Assembly (NCBI GenBank): GCA_045130475.1
Contig: JBGUPU010000025.1
Coordinates: 69,831 to 133,830 of the forward strand
DNA: 64,000 nt
Source: CAG-791 sp045130475
Lineage (GTDB): Bacteria; Bacillota; Clostridia; Lachnospirales; Lachnospiraceae
Reading direction: 5' to 3'
How positions within the stretch are numbered: the first letter of the stretch is position 1; each line of letters opens with the position of its first letter. Positions 17,613 through 25,639 of this stretch are shown here, one piece after another. The translations under genes were made by a program, and so were the position numbers. The notes beneath the pieces are model-generated. The model searched no databases, was not told the DNA's origin, and saw only the letters and a program-made list of their open reading frames with translations.

Positions 17613-17624
17613 AACTGAGTATGC

Positions 17625-17840
17625 CGCTTGATGAGGCTTTTGTGGTCATGTCCGGATTTGGAATCGGCTGTAAAGAAGAGGAAAGATTTGGATTGGAACT
17701 GCCGGTGCAGGTACTGTCTGGTACTGCAGCATCTGCAAAAAGCGAAGTCCCTGCTGTGACGTTTTCCTGAAGTCCTTCTCACGGGATAGAGGGGAGGGAA
17801 GCGACAGGGCGCCGTAATCAGCGAGTTTTTAATTGAGAAG
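17625..17840 (+). promoter_or_regulatory. Probable ribosomal protein L21 leader RNA
   Basis: About 215 nt of untranslated leader lies between the predicted promoter and the rplU ribosome binding site. Its 3' part (17785-17830) contains a conserved-looking CAGGGCGCCGTAATCAGCG segment of the kind seen in Firmicute L21 leaders, thought to be bound by a ribosomal protein for autogenous control. I cannot verify the fold, so the call is from position, length and this motif. Confidence 0.5.
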
Positions 17841-17852
17841 GAGGTACCTGAT

Positions 17853-18158
17853 ATGTATGCTATTATTGCAACCGGTGGTAAGCAGTACAAAGTTTCCGAA
17901 GGCGATGTGATCGATGTTGAGAAGATCGCAGCAGAGGCAGGCGCAGAAGTTACTTTTGACAATGTGCTGGCAGTCGGCGGTGAGACCCTCAAGGTCGCAG
18001 GCGATGTCGCAGGCGCTAGCGTAACGGGAACTGTCATGGAGCAGGGCAAGGCTAAGAAGGTAGTGGTCTACAGATATAAGAGGAAGACCGGCTATCACAA
18101 AAAGAACGGCCATCGCCAGCTCTTCACCCGCGTCAAGATCGACAAGATCAACGCGTAA
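17853..18158 (+). CDS. rplU: 50S ribosomal protein L21
   Basis: Early-assembly protein of the large subunit that binds 23S rRNA. The 101-residue product starts MYAIIATGGKQYKVSEGDVIDVEK and ends with the basic VVVYRYKRKTGYHKKNGHRQ block that contacts rRNA. AAGGAGGT lies seven bases before the ATG. It heads the standard Firmicute rplU-prp-rpmA operon. Confidence 0.98.
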   Translation: MYAIIATGGKQYKVSEGDVIDVEKIAAEAGAEVTFDNVLAVGGETLKVAGDVAGASVTGTVMEQGKAKKVVVYRYKRKTGYHKKNGHRQLFTRVKIDKINA

Positions 18159-18164
18159 TGTTTC

Positions 18165-18497
18165 ATGACAGTCGTAGATATTTTCAAGGATAAAGAGGGA
18201 CGATACGCATATTTCGAGTGCGCAGGTCACGCGGATGACAATGCAGTGGAAGGGGAGGACATTATCTGTGCCGCCATTTCCATGCTGGTCATCAACACGA
18301 TCAACAGTCTCGAAGTACTTGCAGGGGCAGATATTACCTATGCCGCTGCAGAAGAAGGCGGGGAACTTTCCTGCCGCTTCGCAAGTCCCCCCGATGAAAA
18401 AGCTGCGCTTCTCGTTGACAGTATGATCCTGGGACTCAAAAGCGTCAGGGAGACTTACGGCGGGAAGTATCTCGTTATTCATCTCAAGGAGGAATGA
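18165..18497 (+). CDS. prp: Ribosomal-processing cysteine protease Prp
   Basis: Cysteine protease that removes the N-terminal extension of L27 in Firmicutes and relatives. The 110-residue YsxB-family protein has the catalytic pair: His in CAGHAD near residue 22 and Cys in DIICAAIS near residue 36. It begins 6 nt after rplU and ends 3 nt before rpmA. Its substrate is the next gene's product, which carries a matching cleavage motif. Confidence 0.93.
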   Translation: MTVVDIFKDKEGRYAYFECAGHADDNAVEGEDIICAAISMLVINTINSLEVLAGADITYAAAEEGGELSCRFASPPDEKAALLVDSMILGLKSVRETYGGKYLVIHLKEE

Positions 18498-18503
18498 ACC
18501 ATG

Positions 18504-18815
18504 ATGAATCTCAATCTTCAGTTCTTCGCGCATAAAAAGGGAATGGGCTCCACCAAGAACGGCCGTGATTCCAATTCCAAGCGTCTCGGTGCCAAGAGGG
18601 CGGACGGCCAGTTTGTCAAGGCCGGCAACATCCTTTACAGACAGCGCGGCACCCACATCCATCCCGGCCTCAACGTAGGCATCGGCGGCGATGACACTCT
18701 GTATGCTCTTACAGACGGCATCCTTCGTTTCGAGCGCTTCGGCAAGTTCCGCAAGAGAGCTTCCGTACACCCTGTAGAGGCAGCCGAGGCTGTGGAGCAG
18801 GTAGCAGAAGCATAA
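18504..18815 (+). CDS. rpmA: 50S ribosomal protein L27 with Prp-cleavable N-terminal extension
   Basis: L27 reaches the peptidyl transferase centre with its N-terminus. This copy begins MNLNLQFFAHKKGMGSTKNG, so a short extension ending in LQFFA precedes the mature start HKKG, matching the Prp consensus. The rest (RDSNSKRLGAKRADGQFVKAGNILYRQRGTHIHPG, described here by position 10-50) is typical. The C-terminal tail is rich in Glu/Ala. Two adjacent ATGs exist at 18501 and 18504; AAGGAGGAATG inside the end of prp serves either. Confidence 0.96.
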   Translation: MNLNLQFFAHKKGMGSTKNGRDSNSKRLGAKRADGQFVKAGNILYRQRGTHIHPGLNVGIGGDDTLYALTDGILRFERFGKFRKRASVHPVEAAEAVEQVAEA

Positions 18816-18866
18816 GAAGATTACCGCACGGTAAAGCTTTTGTGCCAAATTGATTTTCGAAACAAT

Positions 18867-18912
18867 GAGAGCTCCTGGCAGAAAACTACAGTTTTCGCCC
18901 GGAGCTCTCTGT
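18867..18912 (+). terminator. Terminator-like hairpin after rpmA
   Basis: GAGAGCTCC (18867-18875) pairs with GGAGCTCTC (18901-18909), enclosing a nested GAAAAC/GTTTTC hairpin. There is no clean T-run (TGTGTATG follows), so termination may be partial, allowing readthrough to obgE. Confidence 0.5.
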
Positions 18913-18991
18913 GTATGTACAGTAACTTTTATGCCGGGCCTTTCCGGCTGCACCAGAGCTTTTACAGCAGATACCCGCAGGAGAGTATTTC

Positions 18992-20299
18992 ATGTTTATA
19001 GATAAAGCCAGAATCATTGTTTCCAGCGGTAAGGGCGGCGACGGACACGTTTCCTTCCGCAGGGAAAAATATGTCCCGGCAGGCGGTCCCGACGGCGGTG
19101 ACGGCGGCAAGGGCGGCGATGTCGTTTTTGTCGTGGATGAGGGTCTCAATACCCTCACTGACTTCCGCCATGTGCGCAAATATGCCGCACAGCACGGAGA
19201 AGACGGCAAAAAGAAACGCATGGCCGGAAAAAGCGGACAGGATATTGTGATCAAGGTCCCCGAGGGCACTGTGATCCGGGAGGCTAACAGCGGAAAGGTC
19301 ATTGTCGATATGTCGGGTGACCTGCGCCGCTATGTGATCCTCAAGGGAGGAAGAGGCGGCAACGGAAATATGCACTACGCCACTTCCACCATGCAGGCGC
19401 CCAAATACGCACAGCCCGGCCAGCCCTCCCGTTCCCTGGAGCTTCTGCTGGAGCTCAAGATGATCGCGGATGTAGGCCTTGTCGGGTTTCCCAATGTCGG
19501 CAAGTCGACACTACTGTCTATGTCGAGTAATGCCAAACCCAGAATTGCCAATTACCACTTTACTACACTGCAGCCTATTCTGGGTGTAGTAGATCTTGAA
19601 GACGCCAAGAGCTTCGTTATGGCCGATATCCCCGGCCTTATTGAAGGCGCTGCGGACGGTGCAGGCCTGGGACATGAGTTCCTGGCACATTTGGAGCGCA
19701 CCAGGATCCTGATCCACGTGGTGGACGCTGCCGGATCCGAGGGACGTGATCCCATCGAGGATATTATGGCGATCAACCGTGAGCTCGCCCGCTACAAGAT
19801 CGACCTGTCCTCCCGCAGGCAGATCATTGCCGCCAACAAATGCGATCTGATTCCCGGCGAGGAATACAGGGAGGAAGGGGAGAAAAATCCTCTTGATGAG
19901 ATCCGTGCCTACTGTGAACCCCTGGGTTACGAAGTATTTCCCATCTCGGCTGCGACCGGAGAGGGCGTGAAGGAGCTTCTCTATCACTGCAGCTCTGTCC
20001 TGGCAGAGATGCCCTCCGAGCTCATCACTTATGAGCAGGAATATGATCCCGAGGTGGAACTGGCGGAAGAATCCGAGCCCTACACCGTCACATACGACGC
20101 AAAGACAAAGGAATACCTCGTGGAAGGCCCCCGCATCGAGCGCATGCTGGGCTATACCAATCTCGAGACAGAGAAGGGCTTTGTCTTCTTCCAGAAGTTT
20201 ATGGTGGAAAACGGCATTATCGACGAACTCAAGCGCCTGGGCTGCAAAGAGGGAGACACTGTCCGGCTCTATGGTCATGGATTTGAATTCTATGATTGA
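18992..20299 (+). CDS. obgE: GTPase Obg (ObgE/CgtA)
   Basis: Essential GTPase in 50S assembly and stringent-response control. Three domains: the glycine-rich Obg fold (residues 1-158, with SSGKGGDGHVSFRREK and KGGRGGNGNMHYATS), the G domain (G1 GFPNVGKST near residue 166, G3 DIPGLIEGA, G4 NKCD), and the Firmicute-type C-terminal OCT domain (YLVEGPRIERMLGYTNLE onwards). The 435-residue length fits this three-domain form. It follows the rplU-prp-rpmA operon as in most Firmicutes. Confidence 0.97.
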   Translation: MFIDKARIIVSSGKGGDGHVSFRREKYVPAGGPDGGDGGKGGDVVFVVDEGLNTLTDFRHVRKYAAQHGEDGKKKRMAGKSGQDIVIKVPEGTVIREANSGKVIVDMSGDLRRYVILKGGRGGNGNMHYATSTMQAPKYAQPGQPSRSLELLLELKMIADVGLVGFPNVGKSTLLSMSSNAKPRIANYHFTTLQPILGVVDLEDAKSFVMADIPGLIEGAADGAGLGHEFLAHLERTRILIHVVDAAGSEGRDPIEDIMAINRELARYKIDLSSRRQIIAANKCDLIPGEEYREEGEKNPLDEIRAYCEPLGYEVFPISAATGEGVKELLYHCSSVLAEMPSELITYEQEYDPEVELAEESEPYTVTYDAKTKEYLVEGPRIERMLGYTNLETEKGFVFFQKFMVENGIIDELKRLGCKEGDTVRLYGHGFEFYD

Positions 20300-20337
20300 A
20301 CTGAGGCCGGAAGAACACTATGGAGGAATAGTAAAAT

Positions 20338-20652
20338 ATGCTTACAAGTAAACAGAGGGCTTATCTAATCGGTCTGTCCAATTCTCTGGATCCGATCGTG
20401 CAGGTGGGAATGCAGGGGGTTACTCCCGAGGTTGTGAGATCGGCGGAGGAAGCCTTCAACACGCATGAGCTGGTCAAGGGCACTGTTCAGAAAAACGTGC
20501 TCGAGGATGTCCGCAGCTGTGCGGAGACGATCGCGGAGCGCTCACGTGCCGAACTGGTCACTGTGATCGGACGAAAATTCATCATGTATAAGCCTTTTAA
20601 AGATAAACCCGTGATCAAACTTCCCAGACAGAAGAAGTCCGCAGAGATGTAA
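20338..20652 (+). CDS. yhbY: YhbY-family RNA-binding protein (CRM domain)
   Basis: A 104-residue single-domain CRM protein of a family associated with pre-50S ribosomal particles. It begins MLTSKQRAYLIGLSNSLDPIVQVG and contains the CRM GxxG-like loop and VIGRKFIMYKPFKDK near the end. It sits between obgE and nadD, the usual Firmicute order. The start ATG at 20338 has only a weak GGAATAG upstream. Confidence 0.9.
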   Translation: MLTSKQRAYLIGLSNSLDPIVQVGMQGVTPEVVRSAEEAFNTHELVKGTVQKNVLEDVRSCAETIAERSRAELVTVIGRKFIMYKPFKDKPVIKLPRQKKSAEM

Positions 20653-20764
20653 ATGATCTTCGAACTGCGAAAGACCTGAAAAGGCGAAAGCAGTACTCTG
20701 TAAAAGTAACATTGCCCCAGATCGGTACAGATGCTTATTGACGAGATTGAAGAGGAGATTAAAA

Positions 20765-21433
20765 ATGGCCAATCCCATGGATCATACGATGAACACTTGT
20801 AAAGAAGAAAAAAGCAGTTCAGGCAAAAAAGTGGGAATCCTGGGCGGAACCTTTGACCCGATCCACACCGCTCATCTGATCATCGCCGAGGCTGCCTATG
20901 ATGCCTTTGACCTCGACGAGGTGCTGCTGATGCCGTCCGGGCACTCCTATTTCAAGGACAAACGCTCGCAGAAAGTGCTCTCTCCCGAGATCCGTTATGA
21001 AATGGTATGCGAAGCCGCGGAGGACAATCCGCATTTTACACCTTCTGACTTTGAGATTCGCCGTCAAGGGAATACCTATACCTATGAGACTCTGCGGGGC
21101 CTGCGTGAACTGCATCCCGAAAACCACTATTATTTTATAGTTGGCGCGGATTCTGTCCGGGATATTCTGACCTGGAAAAATCCGGAATCTATTTTCGCGG
21201 ACTGCACCCTGCTCGCTGCTCTGAGAGAAGACGGTATCCCTACAGAGGAATTCCTCAGAGAAGTGAAGAATCTGCGGACACAGCACGGAGCCGATATCTA
21301 CACTCTTGAGATTCCTGCCATTGGCATATCGTCTACAGACATACGAAATCGAGTAAAAAACGGCAGAACCATACATTATCTCGTGCCTGAACGCGTAGAA
21401 AGGTATATAATAGAGTCAGGGATTTACAGGTAA
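20765..21433 (+). CDS. nadD: Nicotinate-nucleotide adenylyltransferase
   Basis: Converts nicotinate mononucleotide and ATP to deamido-NAD. The nucleotidyltransferase fold has GILGGTFDPIHTAHLIIAE (with a TxxH-type motif), the adenine-side GISSTDIRNRVKNG motif, and the conserved GADSVRDILTWKNPE segment. About 20 extra polar residues precede the core. The ATG at 20765 is preferred over an in-frame TTG at 20738 because GAAGAGGAG lies just upstream. About 222 residues. Confidence 0.95.
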   Translation: MANPMDHTMNTCKEEKSSSGKKVGILGGTFDPIHTAHLIIAEAAYDAFDLDEVLLMPSGHSYFKDKRSQKVLSPEIRYEMVCEAAEDNPHFTPSDFEIRRQGNTYTYETLRGLRELHPENHYYFIVGADSVRDILTWKNPESIFADCTLLAALREDGIPTEEFLREVKNLRTQHGADIYTLEIPAIGISSTDIRNRVKNGRTIHYLVPERVERYIIESGIYR

Positions 21434-21543
21434 ACCTGTTCGTACCTAAAGGACCGGTTTTTTGAAGCCAGGGATCTCTGGATGAAAGGTTCCGGTTCAA
21501 AGGATTACTTGTAGAGTGAAGACAGGAAAGGAATCGGGAACAG

Positions 21544-22140
21544 GTGAAGAAGGTTTCGAAGATTGAACTGATCAGAACACTTGAGCAGGAGCTGAACTAT
21601 AAAAGATTTATCCACACCCTGGCTGTTGCCGGAACAGCGTCTTCCCTGGCTATGTGTTACGGGGCGGATCTTGAAAAAGCCGAGCTGGCGGGGCTTTTAC
21701 ATGACTGCGCAAAGTGTATTGATGTCAGAAAAATGCAGCGCCTCTGCGAGAAAGCAGGACTCGAGATTTCTCCCTTTGAGAAAAACAGTGGCTCTCTGCT
21801 CCACTCCAAGGCAGGCAGTGTTCTCGCAGCAGAGAAATACGGATATACAGATCCGGATATTATCAATGCGATCCGCTATCACACTACCGGACGGCCGGGC
21901 ATGAGTCTCCTTGAAAAGATCATCTTCGTCTCGGACTATATCGAACCCGGTCGGTTTACTGCCAAAAATCTGCCGCTGATCCGGAAAATGGCCTTTTCCG
22001 ATATTGATGAGGCCCTTCTGAAGATCCTTTATGACACCCTTGTATATCTGAATTCCACCGGGAATACTGTGGATCCCATGACGCAGAAGACCTACGAGTA
22101 CTATAAACGGCTTGATGAGGAGAAGAACATTTATGACTGA
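21544..22140 (+). CDS. yqeK: HD-domain phosphohydrolase YqeK
   Basis: YqeK family HD hydrolase, reported to cleave diadenosine tetraphosphate symmetrically in Firmicutes. Metal-binding residues are visible: RFIHTLAVAG (His24), LLHDCAK (His53-Asp54) and the downstream YHTTGRPGMS with VSDYIEPGR. The start is GTG at 21544. The gene overlaps the next one by 8 nt. The nadD-yqeK-rsfS order is conserved in Firmicutes. Confidence 0.93.
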   Translation: MKKVSKIELIRTLEQELNYKRFIHTLAVAGTASSLAMCYGADLEKAELAGLLHDCAKCIDVRKMQRLCEKAGLEISPFEKNSGSLLHSKAGSVLAAEKYGYTDPDIINAIRYHTTGRPGMSLLEKIIFVSDYIEPGRFTAKNLPLIRKMAFSDIDEALLKILYDTLVYLNSTGNTVDPMTQKTYEYYKRLDEEKNIYD

Positions 22141-22537
22141 TATCAACGATAAGAGCATGATCCCTGAAAACGGCAAAGAAGCGGGAAAGGAACGTTCCGC
22201 GGACCTTGCGCGTATTGCCATCGCAGCACTGGAAGATAAGAAAGCAGAGGATGTGCGTGTCATCGACATCGGCGGCGTCTCTGTCCTCGCGGATTATTTT
22301 ATCATTGCCAGCGGCAATAACCGTATCCAGGTGCAGGCAATGGCTGACGAAGTTGAGGAACGCCTGGGCCGTGCCGGCGCAATCCCCAAGCAGATCGAGG
22401 GCTATCAGGCAGGAAACTGGGTCCTTCTGGATTTCGGAGATGTGATCATTCATATCTTTGATGCCCAGAACCGCCTGTTCTATGACCTTGAGCGTATCTG
22501 GAAGGATGGAAAGCAGATTACTCCTGAAGAGCTGTAA
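22133..22537 (+). CDS. rsfS: Ribosome silencing factor RsfS
   Basis: RsfS (Iojap family) binds L14 and blocks 50S-30S joining when nutrients are scarce. The core runs from ARIAIAALEDKKAEDVRVIDI through LADYFIIASGNNRIQVQAMAD to WVLLDFGDVIIHIFDAQNRLFYDLERIW, all typical. A poorly conserved polar N-terminus of about 25 residues precedes it. The ATG at 22133 overlaps the end of yqeK with GAGGAGAAG as ribosome binding site, giving 134 residues; an upstream in-frame ATG at 22112 is less likely. Confidence 0.95.
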   Translation: MTDINDKSMIPENGKEAGKERSADLARIAIAALEDKKAEDVRVIDIGGVSVLADYFIIASGNNRIQVQAMADEVEERLGRAGAIPKQIEGYQAGNWVLLDFGDVIIHIFDAQNRLFYDLERIWKDGKQITPEEL

Positions 22538-22647
22538 GTCTGTGCTGCTCCCTGGCTGCTGTCAGGATGCATGTTGGTATATCCTTTTATTTCATAAACT
22601 GTTCAGGTGTGCTGTCCGGCAGCCTGAATCCGTTTCATAAACATGCG

Positions 22648-22681
22648 GCAGGGATTTCTCCAAGGGAAATCCCTGCTTTTT
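22648..22681 (+). terminator. Rho-independent terminator after rsfS
   Basis: GCAGGGATTTC and GAAATCCCTGC form a perfect 11-bp stem with a 6-base loop, followed immediately by TTTTT. It separates the rsfS operon from the cation efflux gene. Confidence 0.85.
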
Positions 22682-22728
22682 ATGAAGAAACTTCCGTTTG
22701 TAACATGCAGTGCAGGAGAAAGAGAAAG

Positions 22729-23874
22729 ATGAGAAATCAGGAACATATGCCTGCAGGGCTGGATGACGATGTAAAAAACAGGGATCAGATTATCATCCGC
22801 ACCAGCATTATAGGAATTGGGGCGAATGTCTTTCTTGCAGCCTTTAAAGCTGTGATCGGTCTTCTGTCACATTCTATTGCAGTCACTCTGGACGCAGTCA
22901 ACAATCTGTCTGACGCAGTTTCCTCTCTGGTCACGATCGCAGGCGCAAGACTGGCAACGCGCAAACCGGACAAGAAACATCCCCTGGGCCATGGAAGAAC
23001 AGAATATCTGAGCGCCATGATCGTGGCGGCAATTGTACTGTACGCAGGTATCACCTGTGCCTATGAATCTGTCAAAAAGATCCTGTATCCCGAGGTTCCC
23101 GATTATTCAGCCCTTTCCCTGGTCATCATAGCGGCAGCAGTCATCGTCAAGATACTGCTGGGAAGATACTTTACAAAAAAGGGAAAGGAGGCGGGATCGG
23201 GTGCCCTTGAGGCCTCCGGCGCGGATGCCACCTTTGATGCCGTCCTGTCTTTTTCTGTCCTGGCCTGCGCTGTCCTGTTCAAAATGACCGGAATCTCGCT
23301 GGAAGCTTTTGTCGGTGCCGTGATCTCTTTGTTTATCATGAAATCGGGCGTCGGGATCATGCTGGAGACACTGGACGATATCATCGGAAAGAGAGCAGAC
23401 CCGGAAAAGGTACAGAAGATCAAGCAGGTGATCGCCCGCGAGCCGAAAGTCCGCGGCGCCTATGACCTGTTTATCAATAACTATGGTCCTGAGCGCGACT
23501 ATGCATCCGTACATATTGAGCTTCCCGATGTCATGACGGTGGAAGAGGTCGATAACATTACCCGCCGTATACAGCGCAGAGTCTATGATGAAACAGGTGT
23601 GATCCTCACCGGCGTCGGTGTCTATTCCTACAACACCAGGAATGAGGAGGCAGCCAGGATCCGCAACACGGTTATGGAAAACGTGATGAAACATGACTGG
23701 GCTCTGCAGGTACATGCATTCCACGCCGACATTGAAAAAAAGAAGATGCGGTTTGATGTTGTCTTCAGTTTTGACATTGACCCTAAAGACGGCTATATCA
23801 TCATCATGAAGGAAATCGGAGAACTCTACCCCGACTATGACATCATGATCACGACCGATGCGGATATCGCATAG
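22729..23874 (+). CDS. Cation diffusion facilitator family transporter
   Basis: Proton-coupled efflux of divalent metals (Zn, Mn, Fe, Co) across the cytoplasmic membrane. Six helices are predicted; helix 2 carries DAVNNLSDAVSS, which supplies metal-site Asp residues, and the loop after it has KHPLGHGRTEYLSA. A C-terminal cytoplasmic domain begins after LDDIIGKRADPEKVQKI and has the ferredoxin-like VHIELPDVMTVEEV segment. It extends about 80 residues beyond minimal CDF proteins. The ATG at 22729 follows GCAGGAGAAAG and lies after the upstream terminator. The metal cannot be assigned. Confidence 0.92.
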   Translation: MRNQEHMPAGLDDDVKNRDQIIIRTSIIGIGANVFLAAFKAVIGLLSHSIAVTLDAVNNLSDAVSSLVTIAGARLATRKPDKKHPLGHGRTEYLSAMIVAAIVLYAGITCAYESVKKILYPEVPDYSALSLVIIAAAVIVKILLGRYFTKKGKEAGSGALEASGADATFDAVLSFSVLACAVLFKMTGISLEAFVGAVISLFIMKSGVGIMLETLDDIIGKRADPEKVQKIKQVIAREPKVRGAYDLFINNYGPERDYASVHIELPDVMTVEEVDNITRRIQRRVYDETGVILTGVGVYSYNTRNEEAARIRNTVMENVMKHDWALQVHAFHADIEKKKMRFDVVFSFDIDPKDGYIIIMKEIGELYPDYDIMITTDADIA

Positions 23875-23968
23875 ATTTGCGGATGTCTCCTTGGCATATT
23901 CAGGACTTGCTTGTGAGTCTTGTGCGCGGATCCCGAGGCTGAAGCCACGGGTATTGCGCGAAGAAGAA

Positions 23969-24006
23969 AAAACCGGCAGGAATTCTATTGAGTTCCTGCC
24001 GGTTTT
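23969..24006. terminator. Bidirectional terminator between cation efflux gene and lexA
   Basis: AAAACCGGCAGGAA (23969-23982) pairs perfectly with TTCCTGCCGGTTTT (23993-24006). A-rich and T-rich flanks suit both strands; it ends two bases before the lexA stop codon on the reverse strand. Confidence 0.85.
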
Positions 24007-24008
24007 GG

Positions 24009-24641
24009 TCAGCGCATCAGGCGGAAGACGCCGAAAACCTTTCCGAGAATCTGACAGTCCTTGACGATGATGGGATCCATGGAATCATTTTCGGGCTGAA
24101 GACGGATGTGGTCTTTCTCTTTATAAAAAGTCTTGACTGTTGCGGAGTCGTCGACCAGAGCAACAATGATATCTCCGTTGCGGGCAGTACTGCAGGAGTT
24201 GACGAAGATGCGGTCACCGTCAAAAATACCTGCATTGATCATTGAATCACCGCGCACACGCAGAATAAAGGATTCACCGGAGGGAATAAGCTCCGAGGGG
24301 ACAGGAAAATAGCTCATAATGTTTTCCTGTGCAAGGATGGGAAGTCCGGCAGCGACATCGCCGACTTCCGGAATAGATGTCATTTCCGTTCGGACGATCT
24401 GGAAGCTGTCATCACAGATTTCTATGGCACGGGGCTTGGTGGGGTCCCGGCGGATATAACCGTTTTTCTCAAGTGTGGAGAGGTGGGCATGTACCGATGA
24501 TGTCGAACGAAGGCCTACCGTTTCGCAGATTTCCCGCACAGTGGGAGGATAGCCTTTCTTCAGGATCTCTTCTTTGATATAATCCAGAATTTTCTGCTGC
24601 TTTGCGGTGAGCGCCCTGCCGCTCCTCTCTATATTTGCCAT
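24009..24641 (-). CDS. lexA: SOS repressor LexA
   Basis: Represses DNA-damage genes; RecA filaments trigger self-cleavage. The 210-residue protein has the winged helix-turn-helix N-terminus (TAKQQKILDYIKEEI, REICETVGLRSTSSVHAHL), the cleavage site Ala98-Gly99 in VGDVAAGLPIL, and the catalytic Ser133 (RGDSM) and Lys170 (ATVKTFY). AGGAGG lies ahead of the ATG on the reverse strand. It is divergent from a YneA-like gene, the same pairing as in Bacillus, and several LexA-box-like sites lie between them. Confidence 0.97.
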   Translation of the reverse strand: MANIERSGRALTAKQQKILDYIKEEILKKGYPPTVREICETVGLRSTSSVHAHLSTLEKNGYIRRDPTKPRAIEICDDSFQIVRTEMTSIPEVGDVAAGLPILAQENIMSYFPVPSELIPSGESFILRVRGDSMINAGIFDGDRIFVNSCSTARNGDIIVALVDDSATVKTFYKEKDHIRLQPENDSMDPIIVKDCQILGKVFGVFRLMR

Positions 24642-24764
24642 GCTGCTTTACCTCCTGGGGCCTTGACTGCTGCCTCTGATCTGCATAGTGCAATAGTATT
24701 GACTGCTGCGATTTACACAATTAGGGAAAGGTTATCTGCAGCAATCCTCTTTCTTTTCCTGTTC

Positions 24765-24794
24765 AGTATACACTATCCCGGCATAAAAAAGCAA
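24765..24794 (-). promoter_or_regulatory. Predicted lexA promoter
   Basis: Read on the reverse strand, TTGCTT (24794-24789) and TATACT (24770-24765) are 18 bp apart. The nearest LexA-box-like site lies 11 bp upstream of the -35 element. Confidence 0.5.
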
Positions 24795-24805
24795 ACATAT
24801 ATTCC

Positions 24806-24830
24806 GAACATTTATTCAGAAAATATGTTC
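24806..24830. promoter_or_regulatory. Two adjacent LexA-box-like sites
   Basis: GAACATTTATTC (24806-24817) and GAAAATATGTTC (24819-24830) each match the GAAC-N4-GTTC core with one mismatch. They lie between the lexA promoter and the promoter of the divergent gene, so they could serve both. Confidence 0.65.
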
Positions 24831-24838
24831 GATTTTTA

Positions 24839-24890
24839 TTGACTTTCAAATGTACGTTCGATATAATGGACCTGTACCAAACAAAAGTTC
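24839..24890 (+). promoter_or_regulatory. Promoter of YneA-like gene with two overlapping LexA-box-like sites
   Basis: TTGACT (24839-24844), 17-bp spacer, TATAAT (24862-24867) form a near-consensus promoter. AAATGTACGTTC (24848-24859) lies inside the spacer with an intact GTTCG half-site, and AAACAAAAGTTC (24879-24890) lies just past the start point, one base from the GAAC-N4-GTTC core. Confidence 0.65.
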
Positions 24891-24905
24891 GAGCAGGTGA
24901 TCAGT

Positions 24906-25475
24906 ATGAACGGCATTAATGTAATGACATGTGTGCAGACCAATCAGTCCGGATTCCGCAATACTTATGGAAAGGAAAACCGGATGCAGCAGAAATATAT
25001 CATGATTTCCAGACAGACCGGAGTGAAGAGTGCCGGGGAGAAGAAGGCGGACAGGAAAGAGCAGTATAGACCGGGAAAAGCCGGCACAAATCAGTACGGA
25101 CAGGGTACAGTGCTGAAGAGCCGCCGCTGCAGGAAGGCTTCCGCGGGCAGACGCGGTACTTCTTTTGTCCTCCGCACACTCGTGCTGGCAGTTATCTTTT
25201 CCGGAATGCTGGCAGGATTCCAGATGATGACAAGAGCCTCCAGCCGCGAGAAGGAGCAGACTTATAAATATTACACGACTGTTACGATCGGTTACGGAGA
25301 GGATCTGTCAGATATCGTATTTCAGTACTGTGACAGCAGTGAATATGAAACTGCGGATGCCTTTGTCCGTGAAATCTGTGAGATCAACAGTCTTCCCTAC
25401 CATAAGGGATCCGTACCGGATCTGAAGGCCGGTGCCAGGATTGTGATTCCTTATTATTCGACAGTACTCAAATGA
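24906..25475 (+). CDS. Putative LexA-controlled cell-division suppressor, YneA-like
   Basis: A 189-residue protein with a long polar, strongly basic N-terminus (residues 1-84), one predicted membrane helix (about 85-106) and an extracellular domain ending in LKAGARIVIPYYS, which resembles the end of a LysM motif. Bacillus YneA is an SOS-induced, LysM-bearing membrane protein that delays division and is divergent from lexA, and the arrangement here is the same. The cytoplasmic tail is much longer than in Bacillus YneA. Start at 24906; an in-frame GTG at 24897 is possible. Function is inferred from context and topology. Confidence 0.7.
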   Translation: MNGINVMTCVQTNQSGFRNTYGKENRMQQKYIMISRQTGVKSAGEKKADRKEQYRPGKAGTNQYGQGTVLKSRRCRKASAGRRGTSFVLRTLVLAVIFSGMLAGFQMMTRASSREKEQTYKYYTTVTIGYGEDLSDIVFQYCDSSEYETADAFVREICEINSLPYHKGSVPDLKAGARIVIPYYSTVLK

Positions 25476-25531
25476 TTCTTTGTATTTTGACTGAAAGCTG
25501 ATTACGGATTATCTGAATACAGCAGCAACTG

Positions 25532-25562
25532 ATCCTCTCTGCCCCGCAGAGAGGATTTCTTA
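25532..25562 (+). terminator. Rho-independent terminator after YneA-like gene
   Basis: ATCCTCTCTGC (25532-25542) and GCAGAGAGGAT (25546-25556) pair perfectly around a CCC loop, followed by TTCTTATT. Confidence 0.8.
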
Positions 25563-25566
25563 TTCT

Positions 25567-25600
25567 ATTCCGGAATCATTGTATACAATGATTCCGGAAT
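25567..25600. promoter_or_regulatory. Perfect 34-bp palindrome upstream of the aminotransferase promoter
   Basis: The sequence from 25567 to 25600 is identical to its reverse complement, centred on GTATAC. Each end is itself the 10-bp palindrome ATTCCGGAAT, and a third copy of that decamer lies at 25709-25718. It ends 10 bp before a predicted -35 element, so an operator for a dimeric regulator is likely. No gene for the regulator is evident nearby. Confidence 0.65.
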
Positions 25601-25609
25601 ACATTTCTC

Positions 25610-25639
25610 TTGACAATCAGGATGAGTATTTGTCATAAT
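25610..25639 (+). promoter_or_regulatory. Predicted promoter of the aminotransferase gene
   Basis: TTGACA (25610-25615), 18-bp spacer, CATAAT (25634-25639). It lies between the 34-bp palindrome and a third ATTCCGGAAT copy (25709-25718) in the roughly 100-nt leader. Confidence 0.55.
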
